A DNA stretch of 64,000 nucleotides from Siphonodentalium dalli (taxonomy: Eukaryota > Mollusca > Scaphopoda > Gadilida > Siphonodentaliidae): the NCBI GenBank assembly GCA_032622095.1, contig CP136062.1, positions 144,912,351 through 144,976,350 of the forward strand. The letters are read 5' to 3'. The first letter of the stretch is position 1. Every line of letters starts with the position of its first letter. Made by a program: the position numbers and the translations under genes. The notes beneath the pieces are model-generated. The model did not search any database. It was not told the DNA's origin and saw nothing but the letters and a program-made list of their open reading frames with translations. This document shows, piece by piece, positions 46,030 through 57,220 of this stretch.

Positions 46030-49000
46030 GAACCTATCTGTGCGAGGATATGTTGCTTATACAGATACACCAGTCTGTGTTTGTGAAAATAAGCAAACTA
46101 CATGTACGGGCTTATTGTATAATTGCGCGAAATAAGCTCGTATTGCCATTATTTGAAAACTCAAATACACTTTATATGGGCCTATAACACTGGTTATTAA
46201 AACAGCCCTATAAAGGACTATTTCAATATGAAATAATCACACATTGCATTCATTTAGGTGGTTTCGCCGCGCCAAAACATGCGATAATATCGTTTTGGCG
46301 CGCGCCGAAAGCGACACAAGCGCCAACATGTGCGCCATAATGTAGCACATCTTGGCGCTTCTGGTGCTTTCGGCGCGCAATTAATGGCGCATGTGTTGTC
46401 GCTTTCGGCGCGCGCCAGAACCGCCATTAGGAAGTGGCCATATACTAATAGTATCCCATATATTGGCATGATTTAACTTCAATATACACGTAAAACAGTC
46501 CAATATGTAACTACACAATGTATTTCCATACGAAATAAGCCCATATTGGCATTAATTAATCTACCTTTTTTTCATCGACACGACAATATTCACGCTATTT
46601 ATAATGTGTTTTAACTGTATCCCGCGCCATTTAACGGAATAACCAAATGTGAATATTTAGGTCCAATATGAACCTATTTCCACGAGAATATGCTGAATGG
46701 ATATATCCAATTCGCCAAATTATTTACCTTAAATGCGAATACCGCTAGTTTGTCGCACGTGTTCCCAATTACCGTATGGGGATGTGTGTACAGTACGTTC
46801 TTCTCCGAAAGCGACATGGTGAATACACTGCAGGTAAATTTGTGGCTTAATTTATAACATGATATCTGCTTCTTAACAATGGTAACATAATCAGCCGAAT
46901 GACACGTACTGTGAAACACTTTACGCATAACGTAGAGGTATAAATTAGCGGGGTGATATGGGTTATAATGTAGATCAACAGCATTTCTGCACAGGGATGT
47001 GGCCAGAGGATGTTCGTTGTTGGAAGGGGTGGCACCTTGATATTTCCAACAAAAATCCCACCTCATTGAACCTGACTAAACTCCCAAGTTCTCGAAATTC
47101 CATTGGTAAGTTGGAGTTTTCCGTTTTCCAACTAGTACCCAAAGCTGTTGGAATTTCCAAATTGACAACCGCCTAAATTTGGTAATTTGCTTGCTGATTT
47201 CTATTTCAGTAATATTTTGATCTAAAGTAGGAAATTATGCGACTGTTGATCTAAAAAAAATATTCCACACTAAGTACTGGTTGTAATATCAAACTATGAC
47301 AACTTTAGCCTACGGGTGTATTTTTGGTGTGAAATTTCCAACTGATGTTGTGTCAGTAATGAAATTTCCAACTTGAAAAGCTCGACCAAAGTTGGCCCCT
47401 GCCCCGGCCCCTGTTTCTGCATCACATTCATAGACATATTAGTCATCGCGGCATTCGAGAACACTCGCATCCGCACGTGTTTCTCCGTCTTTTTTAAGTT
47501 CGAAACAACATCTGAAGGCAATTTATATAACTTTTTGCAAAATATTTATTTTCTCCATATCAAAACCCAAGGCACTGTTACCGCACATCATATAATGCAC
47601 TTGTACATGGTTCTCCTAGGAAAGAGTGCACGATCACGGAGCGTCAAATTCCGAAGCTTTCATATTCATGTAGATAGCGTACATTTGGTTTTTCTGTAAT
47701 AAAACGTTTCTCTCACTTGAAAGGAAATTGCTCACATGACCACACAGGTTTACACAGTTCTGATAGCATTATGCTGCAACCAGTATTTATTTTCAAATTA
47801 AAGGTTTTTAGTCTGAAAGTCGAACACTGTACCCCACTGGAAGAACATGGAGGAGTATACTATACTAATTACACGAGTCCGTCTGTCCGTCCATGTGTGT
47901 GCCAGTTTACCGTTATCGAGTTATCCTTTGTTTATCTTAACTAATTATTGTTTACCTTAAACTGATATCTCAGCCATATACATAGTTAACAGATCTCAAT
48001 GAAATTTGGTATATATATATTCGCCATCATGATGACGGACCGATGCTTGTTAAATCATGGTACTGATTCACGTGCGGAAATGTTTTTTTTTTATAATTTT
48101 TGTGAAATATGATTTATGATTTTACCGAATTCACTAAAAGCTCTATCCATATTGAACTATTATATTTGAAGATAACTATAAAGAGTTGAAATCAGGACGT
48201 GCCAGACCCGCGGCCACCGATATGTGGCATCTACTGTAGATGCATTGCAGCCAGCTTACGATCATATACCAAGACCATGCAGTGACTACTTGTTGAAACT
48301 TGCTAAATTAACTGACCACGGTTGGGGGAATGTGTAAGTGGGGACGCATAACCCCGCCGCATATCTCTGTTGCAGAATATTCGACCATATACGTCGCACA
48401 TTTGGAAGACAATATGTATGATGAAATATGGCTCTCGTTGGCATGGACGTGTTGTATGATTACGTTCACGTAGTAGTGGTGAGCGCTTGCGATAAGTTAG
48501 CAGTATTAGCACTCTAGGTGAATTAGAAAAATAAATGTATCGGTAACTCCAAGTTTCTCAGCATCTATGCTATTCCGATTCAAATTCCAGTTTAGAGAGT
48601 GTGCAATGGGTGTATTTTTTAAATTATTTTCGAAATCCAAGACATTGGTATCATTTCCCCTTCAACTGGGCTGTCAATACACCAAAGCACAACAAAATCC
48701 GATGATCCATGCCCAAGGTACAAGCGGAAATGTTTATACAGAGACAAAATTCAGAAATTCCCAAATAAAACAAGGGATGTAACTCTGATAAAATGAATTG
48801 ATGCATCGTGTAGTAGGTCGGCATCATTTCACCCGAGCTGTGCTATCAACATACATGTACCAACGCACAACTGAGTCAGAAGATTCATGCCCAAGTTTCA
48901 AGCTGAAATGTTCTATCGGACACAAAGTTCACAAAATCTCCCAAAATGTGCTATCACAATTCCATTGGACAACGAAATCCAAAAATAAAGACATTCACAT

Positions 49001-49405
49001 CATAATGTTTGTTATGGACGCGTTGGCGCGTTTTACACTAAGTACAGCAAAGGGCCTTAAAAAGTGTGGACAAAACCTGCCCTACGTGGAGATCCTTTCC
49101 ACAATGCTGGTCTACCGGCATATTAAATTATATCCAAATTTGGACTATCGATACTTGAGCTGTGTTGTGAACTATTACGGACTCGATGGACGGACGGTAC
49201 GACGCATGTATAGACGGACAGAATGACGGCTTGATGGAAGGACGGAAGGACGGACTGAGGTGTCCACTACATGTACATACCACAGAACCCTCATTCGGAG
49301 GGTCGGTGGCATAATAACTTGCCGTGATCGCTATCATTTGTGTTATTACTTTCCGTCGGCGATTTTATATTGACGCTCTATATAGTTTTGGTTTTCTCTT
49401 AATGA
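46030..49405 (+). repeat. Tandem unit 4 of 4 (3375 bp, extra internal segments)
   Basis: Nearly identical to unit 3 as far as about 46900, then more diverged. It has ~190 bp extra at 47895-48085 (ending in the GATCTCAATGAAATTTGG motif and GATGACGGACCGATGC) and ~580 bp extra at 48183-48765. The latter includes a diverged second copy of the TTGGTATCATTTCCCC block. It lacks the C run of units 2 and 3. It may be the oldest unit. Confidence 0.85.
46728..46827 (-). CDS. Candidate 5' coding exon, unit 4 copy
   Basis: Minus strand, ATG at 46817, 30 codons identical to units 2 and 3, donor AAG|GTAAAT, acceptor ACCTGCAG. The upstream donor is ATGC|GTAAAG, weaker than the GTAAGT of the other units. It is the most distal of the four potential first coding exons relative to the candidate exon at 35651. 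Confidence 0.45.
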
Positions 49406-49500
49406 GCTTAGAGGTCCATCAGTCATCCGCTTTTGTATCCTGATCTGTTTAGTATTGGTTTGTGTTGAGCAATATGGGAAAGCTTCAATAAAATACCGGG

Positions 49501-50005
49501 TTATGAATTACATAACGTTTGTATACGATTTTCCGCCCAGTTTTCTGACAGTATTGGGGTGAAATTCGCAGCCAGCATTGCTCGTTTAAAAATACTTATA
49601 TCTCCCATCGATAAACTCCGTTTACATGAGACGTCTGGTTTAGAATGGTTCTCTCCCCTGCAGTTCGCAAAATAGCAGGTTAAAAAGTTGTCTGATACCA
49701 CTGAAATTGCGATTCCAACTGATGAGTTTTCTGGGAAATGATTCGTGTAAACATGGCCAATGATAGGGTTGTGGAGTTGTTCCTCACGCGGGTTGGTTTT
49801 GTTATCAAAGGTCGTCAACAAACTCATTAGTGTTGGCGTGTTCCCTGTGTTTCAAAAGGCCAATATTAAAATCGCCCGAAAGTTAGCTCCTCCATTTTCT
49901 CAACAAATAATCTCAAATCCGCATTTGTTGCTGAATTTGGCCTATAAATTAGCCCACGTATTATGCTTTTCGCCTTTTCACAAATTATTTAAATAATTAA
50001 GGAGT
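49501..50005 (-). pseudogene. LINE endonuclease fragment, frameshifted
   Basis: Minus strand from about 50005: 'IIRGLIYRPNSATNADLRLF' in one frame, GDFNIGLLKHREHANTNEFV in another, then the 108-codon frame 'NPREEQLHNPIIGHVYTNHF', ISVVSDNFLTCYF and RSLSMGDISIFKRAML. This matches the end of a jockey-like LINE endonuclease ('GDFN..LLK', '.DHI.TN', 'SDH') and the start of the linker. The catalytic SDH reads SDN here. Both ends are truncated. Confidence 0.7.
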
Positions 50006-50810
50006 CAAAAACGTCTAGGATTAATATAGTTGAATCATCTATTATTATAGATGTCATACCATCTTCGATATACATTTCCATTCCTCACCTTCCATCTTTT
50101 TCATCAGTACAACATTTCGGGTGTATTCGAATTCGTGTTCAGCTATATGTTCGCGAATTGTGGGGAGTAAGAATCCAGACCCGCGAACATGACTTGTGGT
50201 CACGTGCGAGTGTCCCCGTTCTATATTTAGTGTATGTTCTTGCTAACCTTTCGTTCGAGAACATAGCAGTACACGGATTAGAATACACAACTGAACGCCA
50301 GCGGTTGATACCCGGGTATTGTGTAACGAAAGCCTTTGCGTATCGGAAAATTTTCCGACAAAGCAAATATATCAAAAGAGTGTTTTCCCCTTGTATGTCA
50401 TGGACAAGTTCAGTGAGTCTATCACAAATGGGCATTTGAGCTTTGGCAGTTCATGTTGAAAATGGAAACTGACGACATTTCTGAAATGAGCGATTTCTTT
50501 GACTTCGTATTGGATGGAACACCCCAATGAGTGTCTTCAGAATTAAGAAGGGTCTCGTGCGTTTTGATTTGGGGGGTTAATAACTCTATTCGCGAGCGCA
50601 CAGGGCAGAGTATCCATATATACATTTCAATTAGAGCGAAAACCATGCACAAATGTCAACATATTTTGAACGAAAAAAACCCACAAATATTATGCTCCAA
50701 TTTGGGACCTCATTTCATTTTTCCCCACTTTTATACAATTTGTGATTAGTTTTTGGTTCATTTAAAATCATCTTTCTTTTGTATTTATCAGTAATGATTG
50801 ATTATACCTG
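50006..50810. other. No supported gene
   Basis: Open frames of 70-98 codons overlap on both strands (50139-50435, 50158-50439) without recognisable motifs. Otherwise non-coding. Confidence 0.35.
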
Positions 50811-50899
50811 AGAAAGGTATAAATATATAGAGGGGATATATAACCCAAAAATTGCACTATTGGCTGAAAGTCCCAATCTACACCCCTTGTAAATGAAAA

Positions 50900-50957
<58 letters not shown>

Positions 50958-51120
50958 GGGAAATATTACCCCCAAAATTGCACTATTGGCTGAAAAGTCC
51001 CTATCTAGACCCCTTGTAATTGAAAAAAAATAATATATATATATAGAGAGAGATGGGAAATAATACCCCAAAAATTGCACTATTGGCTGAAAAGTCCCTA
51101 TCTACACCCTGTAATTGAAA
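50811..51120. repeat. Three ~100-120-bp repeats with (TA)n(GA)n
   Basis: ATTGCACTATTGGCTGAAA, followed by GTCCC.ATCTA.ACC, occurs three times, separated by poly-A, (TA)n and (GA)n tracts. Confidence 0.85.
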
Positions 51121-51274
51121 ATCTATCACACAAGTTATAAAAGATACCTAACACATCGGTACTATAAATATATAATTATATGTATTTCACTTTATTATGT
51201 TTTCTCAAATATTGTATTTGTGTATGGTTTAATGAGAATAAACTGCAATCTCACACATCCCCGTCGAGTAACTT

Positions 51275-51336
51275 TTTTGGATTGGGCTTGAGTTGTGCAG
51301 ATTTGTTTTGGATTGGGCTTGAGTTGTGCAGATTTG
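51275..51336. repeat. 31-bp tandem duplication
   Basis: TTTTGGATTGGGCTTGAGTTGTGCAGATTTG occurs twice in direct contact. Confidence 0.9.
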
Positions 51337-51364
51337 TTTTGTTGATTTGTTTATTGACCGCATG

Positions 51365-51410
51365 TAAAGTGGACCTTAGATTACGAAAGCGTAGTGTCTT
51401 AACCATTCGG
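51365..51410 (-). mobile_element. tRNA-like (SINE) head remnant
   Basis: The minus strand reads CCGAATGGTTAAGACACTAC then GCTTTCGTAATCTAAGG, alike the D-arm and anticodon region of Ser/Leu-type tRNAs. No B box follows, so it is a fragment. Confidence 0.4.
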
Positions 51411-51582
51411 ATATATAGAACAAAAGAACGTAGGGTCTGTATCGTATACATCGTCAGTAAGTCGGCCGAGGCTTATCTGCACGGTATGCGTAAGTGAATG
51501 TTACACATTGCATGTGCGTCTGCCATTCGGATGATTATGCCAGAAGAAGCAGACGTTTTTTAAGGCAGACATTTACCTGCAG

Positions 51583-51683
51583 TGTGTTTCACCATGTCGC
51601 TTTTTGGGAAGAACGTATTGTACACGAGTTGTCATACGGTAATTGGGAACTCTTGTGACAAAATATCGGTATTCACATATAAG
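51583..51683 (+). CDS. Diverged paralogue of the 30-codon exon, opposite orientation
   Basis: Acceptor TTTACCTGCAG at 51572-51582, leader TGTGTTTCACC, ATG at 51594, 30 codons MSLFGKNVLY...SVFTYK, donor AAG|GTAAAT at 51684. A donor ATGC|GTAAGT at 51490 gives a 93-nt intron that keeps CATTCGG.TGATTATG with the array copies. Against unit 3 the coding part differs at about 16 of 90 positions (some silent), with no indel, while the intron has indels. The Met, codon count and both splice sites are kept, which suggests past or present selection on a coding exon. No next exon was found on this strand. Confidence 0.45.
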
Positions 51684-51844
51684 GTAAATACTTTAGGATA
51701 TATCCATTATAACCCCTGATTTAGTGTTCCTGCTAACATGCTATGATCCTGCTGATTTATATATGATGTTATTTGTAGGACAAAACTATGTTCTAAGTGC
51801 AAGAACAAAAATAAACTATTTACTATTTACTGCCCGGGCAAGCC

Positions 51845-52554
51845 CATGGGCAGTATAATATGGTGTCTTATGGTAATAGGATATATACAAAGCATATATA
51901 GGTTGTGAAAATTGACTTGCTGTGTCATCCGCCGGCGGGTTTATTTATCCCTTAAATGCCGATGTTGACTAAAAGAACCCGAGAGATCCCGGGCAGACCC
52001 AGAGACCCGATCCCACTATATATCGATGACTAACTGTGTCCAGACACCTATTAAACGTAAACGTCGAAGATTGACTCGCCTTCTTGTTCACGGCCAGGTT
52101 AATTAACCCCTTAAATGACGATATGGACAAGAAGAGCACATGCGAGACAGTGTAAGCCCGGTGGCCCAATGGGCCCACGGACACTATAATATGATGGCTC
52201 GTGGTAGTACGATACATGCAAAGCATAGGTTGTAAACGATTACTTGCTGTGTCATCCACCGCCGGCTTTATTAACCATTTAAATGCCGATATTGGCTAAA
52301 AGAACCCGAGAGAGCCCGGGCAGACCCAGAAACTCGATCACACTATATATATATTGATGAATAATTGTAGCCATACACCTATTAAATGTAAACGGTGAAG
52401 ATTGACTCACCGTCTCGTTCAAGACCTGGTTCATTAACCCCTTAAATGACGATATGGGCCAGAAGAGAGTACCTGATAGCTCGGACAGCTCCATGGACCC
52501 ACAGACCGTATACTATGGTGCCTTATGGTAGTATAGGATACACACTAAGAATAT
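51845..52554 (+). repeat. ~320-bp tandem unit made of two ~160-bp halves
   Basis: Each half contains GATTGACT.GC/CC, then TTAACC..TTAAATG.CGATAT, then G.C.AGAA and GAG...CCCGGGCAGACCC or a relative. Full units start near 51851, 52170 and 52492 (CCCATGG/CCCACGG...TAT.ATGGTG). The second half is more diverged than the first. Confidence 0.8.
52225..52554 (+). repeat. Left 330-bp direct repeat flanking the LINE
   Basis: By eye identical to 55465-55794 over all 330 bp (constant offset 3240), whereas other units of this repeat differ from it considerably. It ends exactly where the LINE begins. Confidence 0.9.
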
Positions 52555-54636
52555 GACTAAGTGACGACAGTAGCAGAACCTCGGCCCCAGAGTGTGAACC
52601 CATTGTTATATCGGAAATTATTAACGCAATTGGTAGCTTGAAATGTAATAAAGCACCAGGGCATGATTCTATATCCAGTGAACATCTTCGAAGCTATTCC
52701 GATGGACTAATCCAGTGTCTTTGTATTCTTTTTAACTCTCTTCTCAAGTTTGACTGGATTCCCCCGGAGATGAAACTAGGCGTGATAATTCCTCTTTATA
52801 AAGGACACCCAAAGCCACCAATATTACCCGACAGTTACAGAGCGATAACGCTTCTACCTGTCATCTACAAGCTCTTTGAGACAATTCTTCTGAAACGCAT
52901 ACTTAGCAGTGATAAGGTCAAAGATTTCCCTCATAATCTTCAGTGTGGCTTCCAGAAAGGTTTAGGATGTAATATGACTTCATTTATTCTGCAAGAAGCC
53001 ATATCGTACGCAAAAGACCACGATTCTCGTATATTTGCTGCGTTCTTAGATTCCAACAAAGCCTTCGACCGCGTGTGGAATATTGGACTCCTTTATAAGT
53101 TCATACAACTAGGCTTCCCGCGGAAATTTGTTAGATTGCTATCAAACATTCACGAGGACATAGAAAGCGTTATTCTATATAATGGTAACGTCTCAGAGAA
53201 GTTCAGCATCGGACAAGGAACAAGGCCAGGAAGTGTGCTCTCACCTTTCTGTTATCTTACCTACATAAACGACCTTCTGATCGACCTGAACAAATCACAG
53301 TTCGGACTGAGTGTTAGTTCTATTCCATGTGCAACACCAACGACCGCCGACGATATAGCAATTCTCGCCCTTACCAAGCAAGGACTTGACTCTCTTGTAA
53401 ATATCTGCTTTGACTACAGCGTTCGTTGGAGATTTGGATTTTCCTGTGTGAAAAGCAAGGTAGTCGTATTCAACGAGCCCAGGTCATTATATGACCGTAA
53501 AAATCGTCGCTGGATACTCGGGCCTGATTCGCTGCAAGAAGACAAGGGGTGCGTTCACCTTGGCTTGTGTCAGGAAAAATTTGCAAGTAGCTCCTCATTT
53601 GCCTCAGACGTCGCCGCAAAACTTAGGAAAACCTTCTTCTCTATGATTGGCAATGACTCTCTTAAATACGCTACTCCTCTGACAATGAACCACATGTTAC
53701 GGACCGTTGTCCTACCCAAATCATTATACGGCACGGAAATCACATCACTTCAAACACAATCATCTGTTAACATAATAGAACGTTCTCTGCGCACGTGTGT
53801 AAAATACTCGCAGCAATTACCAAAACGCACAAGTACTGATATTGCGCTTGGATTAATTAGTAGGACAACTTCCTGTTCAACGAGAAATACATAACCGCAA
53901 ACTGTGCTTTCTGGGGCAGTTGATTCACCTTCCTCCTGGACATCAAACTCCGCTTAAACTATTTATTTTCAAAGCACACCTGTATCGTCTATTTCGTCGC
54001 CCAGCTTCCGGATTTGTTTCTGATGTTTTCCCTTTACTTGAACAGTATGGACTCATGGTGCACGTTGACAACTTTCTACTCCACGGGAACTTCCCTGATC
54101 ACAAGTCATGGAAGACAATCGTTAAAAGTGTTGTAAAGATAACGTACACGACACAGTGGAAAGCAAATATTTCCAACGAAAGAAGGTTTTCTATTGTCAA
54201 ACATGTTCTCCGTGACCCCCTATCCGGATGGAAAATATGGAGACTCTTTCAATGTCACCCAAACGCAGCTGATAAATTCTATAACTTGGCCAAACTTCTC
54301 AACAAAACAACCTACCCAAATAACTCGACCTGCCACCAGTGTTATAAAGCATACGACAACGAACTTGATCACTTAATGTTCTGCTGTACAGCCCACGCAA
54401 TTCTGATGTTAAGGAACCAGTTATGGGGGACAATACTAAATCATAACGGCGTTTCAGTGTTCCTCTACTTGGACGGCTTACCTAAAAATGAATTTCTAGC
54501 AATCCTGCTTGGGACCAAGGATCCGTACTTAACATATCCCATTCAGAAATGCCACAACCTGATTATCGAGGTGTCATCATCTTTTCTTCTGACAATGTCC
54601 AGACTGGTGTCAAATACATATCAACTGATATGACAA
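52555..54636 (+). pseudogene. 5'-truncated LINE, reverse transcriptase and C-terminus
   Basis: It starts inside the polymerase domain ('IVISEIINAIGSLKCNKAPG'). It continues with GVIIPLYKGHPKP, 'LPDSYRAITLLPVIYKLFE', FQKGLGCNMTSFI, 'FLDSNKAFDRVWNIGL', GTRPGSVLSPFCYLTYINDL and 'TTADDIAILA' (YADD with Thr at the first place). The thumb 'RTVVLPKSLYGTEI' is present. A frameshift near 53870 separates the last 238 codons, which hold a zinc knuckle 'CHQCYKAYDNELDHLMFCC'. Open frames of 418 and 237 codons show that it is young. Related to 33338-33766. Confidence 0.82.
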
Positions 54637-55464
54637 TGTCAGGATACAAGCCAAACTTCTGAATTAACATTAGAACCTAATGCATGTAATATTTTCTGTA
54701 GTGTTGCTCCTCATTTGATCACACGGTTGTGATATACATATATATATATATATATATTGTGTGTGTGTGCAGGCTAACACATATATATATAATTTATTTT
54801 CTAAATAGTATATGGTGCCTAACTATTATCATAACAACCTCACGCATGTGAGGTGTTCTTTAGTGACGCCCGTCACTCGACGGCTATATGGGTGATGGAT
54901 ACATATATCTGCTTTGTGCACCAAACATGTGTATCATCTGTTTTCTAAGCATACTATACATAACGAATAATGTCATGACCTCTCGCATGTGAGATATTCC
55001 TTGGTGATTCCCACCAGCGATCACACGGATGCGATATATGTAAATTTATTTTCTGCACCCAACATATATATGTGGTATTCTAATTAGTCTATGCATGCAT
55101 AACATTGGATCACCATAATAATCTCACGCATGTGAGATATTGCTTAGTGACGATCATCGACCACATGGGTGTGATATATGTAACTTCGTTCTGCGTATCC
55201 ATTTTATGTATAATTTGTTTTATAAATAGTCTATATTTCGAGTTATACGTTCAGCACTCGAGAACACGAGTACTATGTTTACTTTGTATTTACAATTATA
55301 CACCATTCGCATGTGATCATTATAACGTCACATGTCTATATTTATACATTGAGTTCATGTGCTTGTGATTTGATCTCTTGATTTATGTACAACATATTTG
55401 TAAATGACCATGTACAAATTATATCTCTCCTCAAAAGGAGGCAATAAAGAATATATATATATAT
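54637..55464 (+). mobile_element. LINE 3' UTR with ~140-bp repeats and (TA)n tail
   Basis: CTCACGCATGTGAG-type palindromes recur near 54841, 54979, 55120 and, weakly, 55306, each followed by 'TT.GTGACG' and 'CAC..G.GTGATATATGTAA'. The period is about 138-141 bp. The element ends GGCAATAAAGAATATATATA, i.e. a TA tail directly joined to the right 330-bp repeat. Confidence 0.75.
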
Positions 55465-56160
55465 ATAGGTTGTAAACGATTACTTGCTGTGTCATCCACC
55501 GCCGGCTTTATTAACCATTTAAATGCCGATATTGGCTAAAAGAACCCGAGAGAGCCCGGGCAGACCCAGAAACTCGATCACACTATATATATATTGATGA
55601 ATAATTGTAGCCATACACCTATTAAATGTAAACGGTGAAGATTGACTCACCGTCTCGTTCAAGACCTGGTTCATTAACCCCTTAAATGACGATATGGGCC
55701 AGAAGAGAGTACCTGATAGCTCGGACAGCTCCATGGACCCACAGACCGTATACTATGGTGCCTTATGGTAGTATAGGATACACACTAAGAATATATTGTG
55801 AAAATTGACTTACTGTGTTATCCACCAGCGGTTTTATTAGCCCTTTTAATGCCAAAATTGGCTAAAGGAATCAGGGAGAGCCCGTCCACAACAGAGACCG
55901 CACCAAACTATATATCGATGGCTAATGGTATAGCGAGACACTTACTAAACGTAAACTGTGAAGATTGATTCGTCATCTCGTCTACCACCGGGTTAATTTG
56001 CCCCTTAAATGACGACATGTGCCCGAAAAGAGAGCCTTGTTAACCCGGGCAGACCCATTCGGAAAGTATAATATATGAAGCCTTGTGGTAGTAAAATGCA
56101 TATGTTGTGAAACATTACTTGCTGTGTCATCCAACGCTGGTGTTATTGACCCAACTCTAT
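55465..56160 (+). repeat. Right 330-bp repeat (to 55794) and further units
   Basis: 55465-55794 duplicates 52225-52554 exactly as far as I can read. Beyond it, 55795-56160 contains a more diverged unit (TTGTGAAAATTGACTTACTG, CCCCTTAAATGACGACATG, CCCGGGCAGACCC). Confidence 0.85.
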
Positions 56161-56257
56161 TTATTATTTGATCTAGAGTTTCAAGTCCACGATCCCCGTG
56201 CTAAAATATGTTTCAGATTGTTGACCCATTTACGATATTGACCCATCGAGGGCTGCA

Positions 56258-56486
56258 TTAAACAGCAATGAGAGTAGTCCTATTTCCCCTCTGAATATAT
56301 ACATACATGTATACCGATTTTGGTATATAGTCAGATATCGCTAATATTACTCCCAGTGTCAGAAACAGCGTGTCGAACATGACAGCTATCATTGTGATAT
56401 AACCGACGATCCAACGTTTTTGTCTCTTTATTTGAATAGAATAGTCCTTTCTAGTTATTTCGATATAAACCTTAGGACCGAGTGTT
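56258..56486 (-). CDS. Candidate exon with one membrane-spanning segment
   Basis: Minus strand: acceptor GCGTTTTCCATGCAG at 56487 onwards, then an open frame 'TLGPKVYIEITRKDYSIQIK', RQKRWIVGYITMIAVMFD, TLFLTLGVILAISDYIPKS, ending at TAA 56260-56258. The stretch between KRW and DYIP is hydrophobic enough for one membrane helix, with basic residues before it. A possible donor TCG|GTATAC lies within. It sits inside the 7.2-kb element, so it may belong to a transposon. Product not recognised. Confidence 0.25.
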
Positions 56487-56984
56487 CTGCATGGAAAACG
56501 CAATTTACATCGGAGAATTTACTCCAACAACTTGCATTGTTCACATTACGAGAGGATGTCAACAAGCATATTAAACAGAGTCTAACTATGCTCATTAAAA
56601 TCAGCGTCATGTCTCGGAACTCGCTTCAACCTTTATGATTTGTGGCATTCAGGACTTTGATAATTCAGCGAATAGTCGCTTGCATGCAGTTGATGCAAGA
56701 GGTATTCCAAAGTACCCTCTGACGTGCTATCAAATTTGGCGAAAATTATTAGCTAGATTCATTAATCACATATATTGGATATATTTGTGTGTGCTCTACT
56801 ATAGTTATAACGCCCCATTACTATACTATTGGTATAACATCTTTCTGCTAGAGATCAAAAGACTTTCCACTATAGGTATACATGTATAAATTCCGACGCA
56901 TTTCCCAACGGAAAGTCATCTACCTACATTATAGTTTGGAATAATATGATACGAGAAAATAAGTCCGTGCTCCCCTGACCCACG

Positions 56985-57200
56985 GCGTCATTTAGGGGGT
57001 TAATGAACCCGGTCGTGATCGAGATGGCGAGTCAGTATTCCCAGCTACGCTTCTTTTAGCCAATATCGGCATTAAAGGGGTTAATAAAACCGGTGATGGG
57101 TGGCATGGCAAGTAAATTTTCACAGCCTACATGTATGCATCCTACTAGCATAATGCATCATGGTATACTGTCCACGGGTCCATGGGACCGCACGCGCTTG
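56985..57200 (-). repeat. Inverted unit of the ~320-bp repeat
   Basis: It carries the complement of the 51.8-52.5 kb unit: GTCATTTAGGGGGTTAATGAACC, GCCAATATCGGCATTAAAGG and CATGGTATACTGTCCACGGG. A further inverted edge lies at 58930-58985 (ACTACCATAAGCCATCACAT, CCGCGGGCCCATGG). Confidence 0.75.
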
Positions 57201-57220
57201 GCTGAGATTTCTCGTGATTC

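Noticed and set aside
50139-50439. Overlapping ~95-codon frames on both strands
   Set aside because: No recognised motif and no splice or start context; probably chance.
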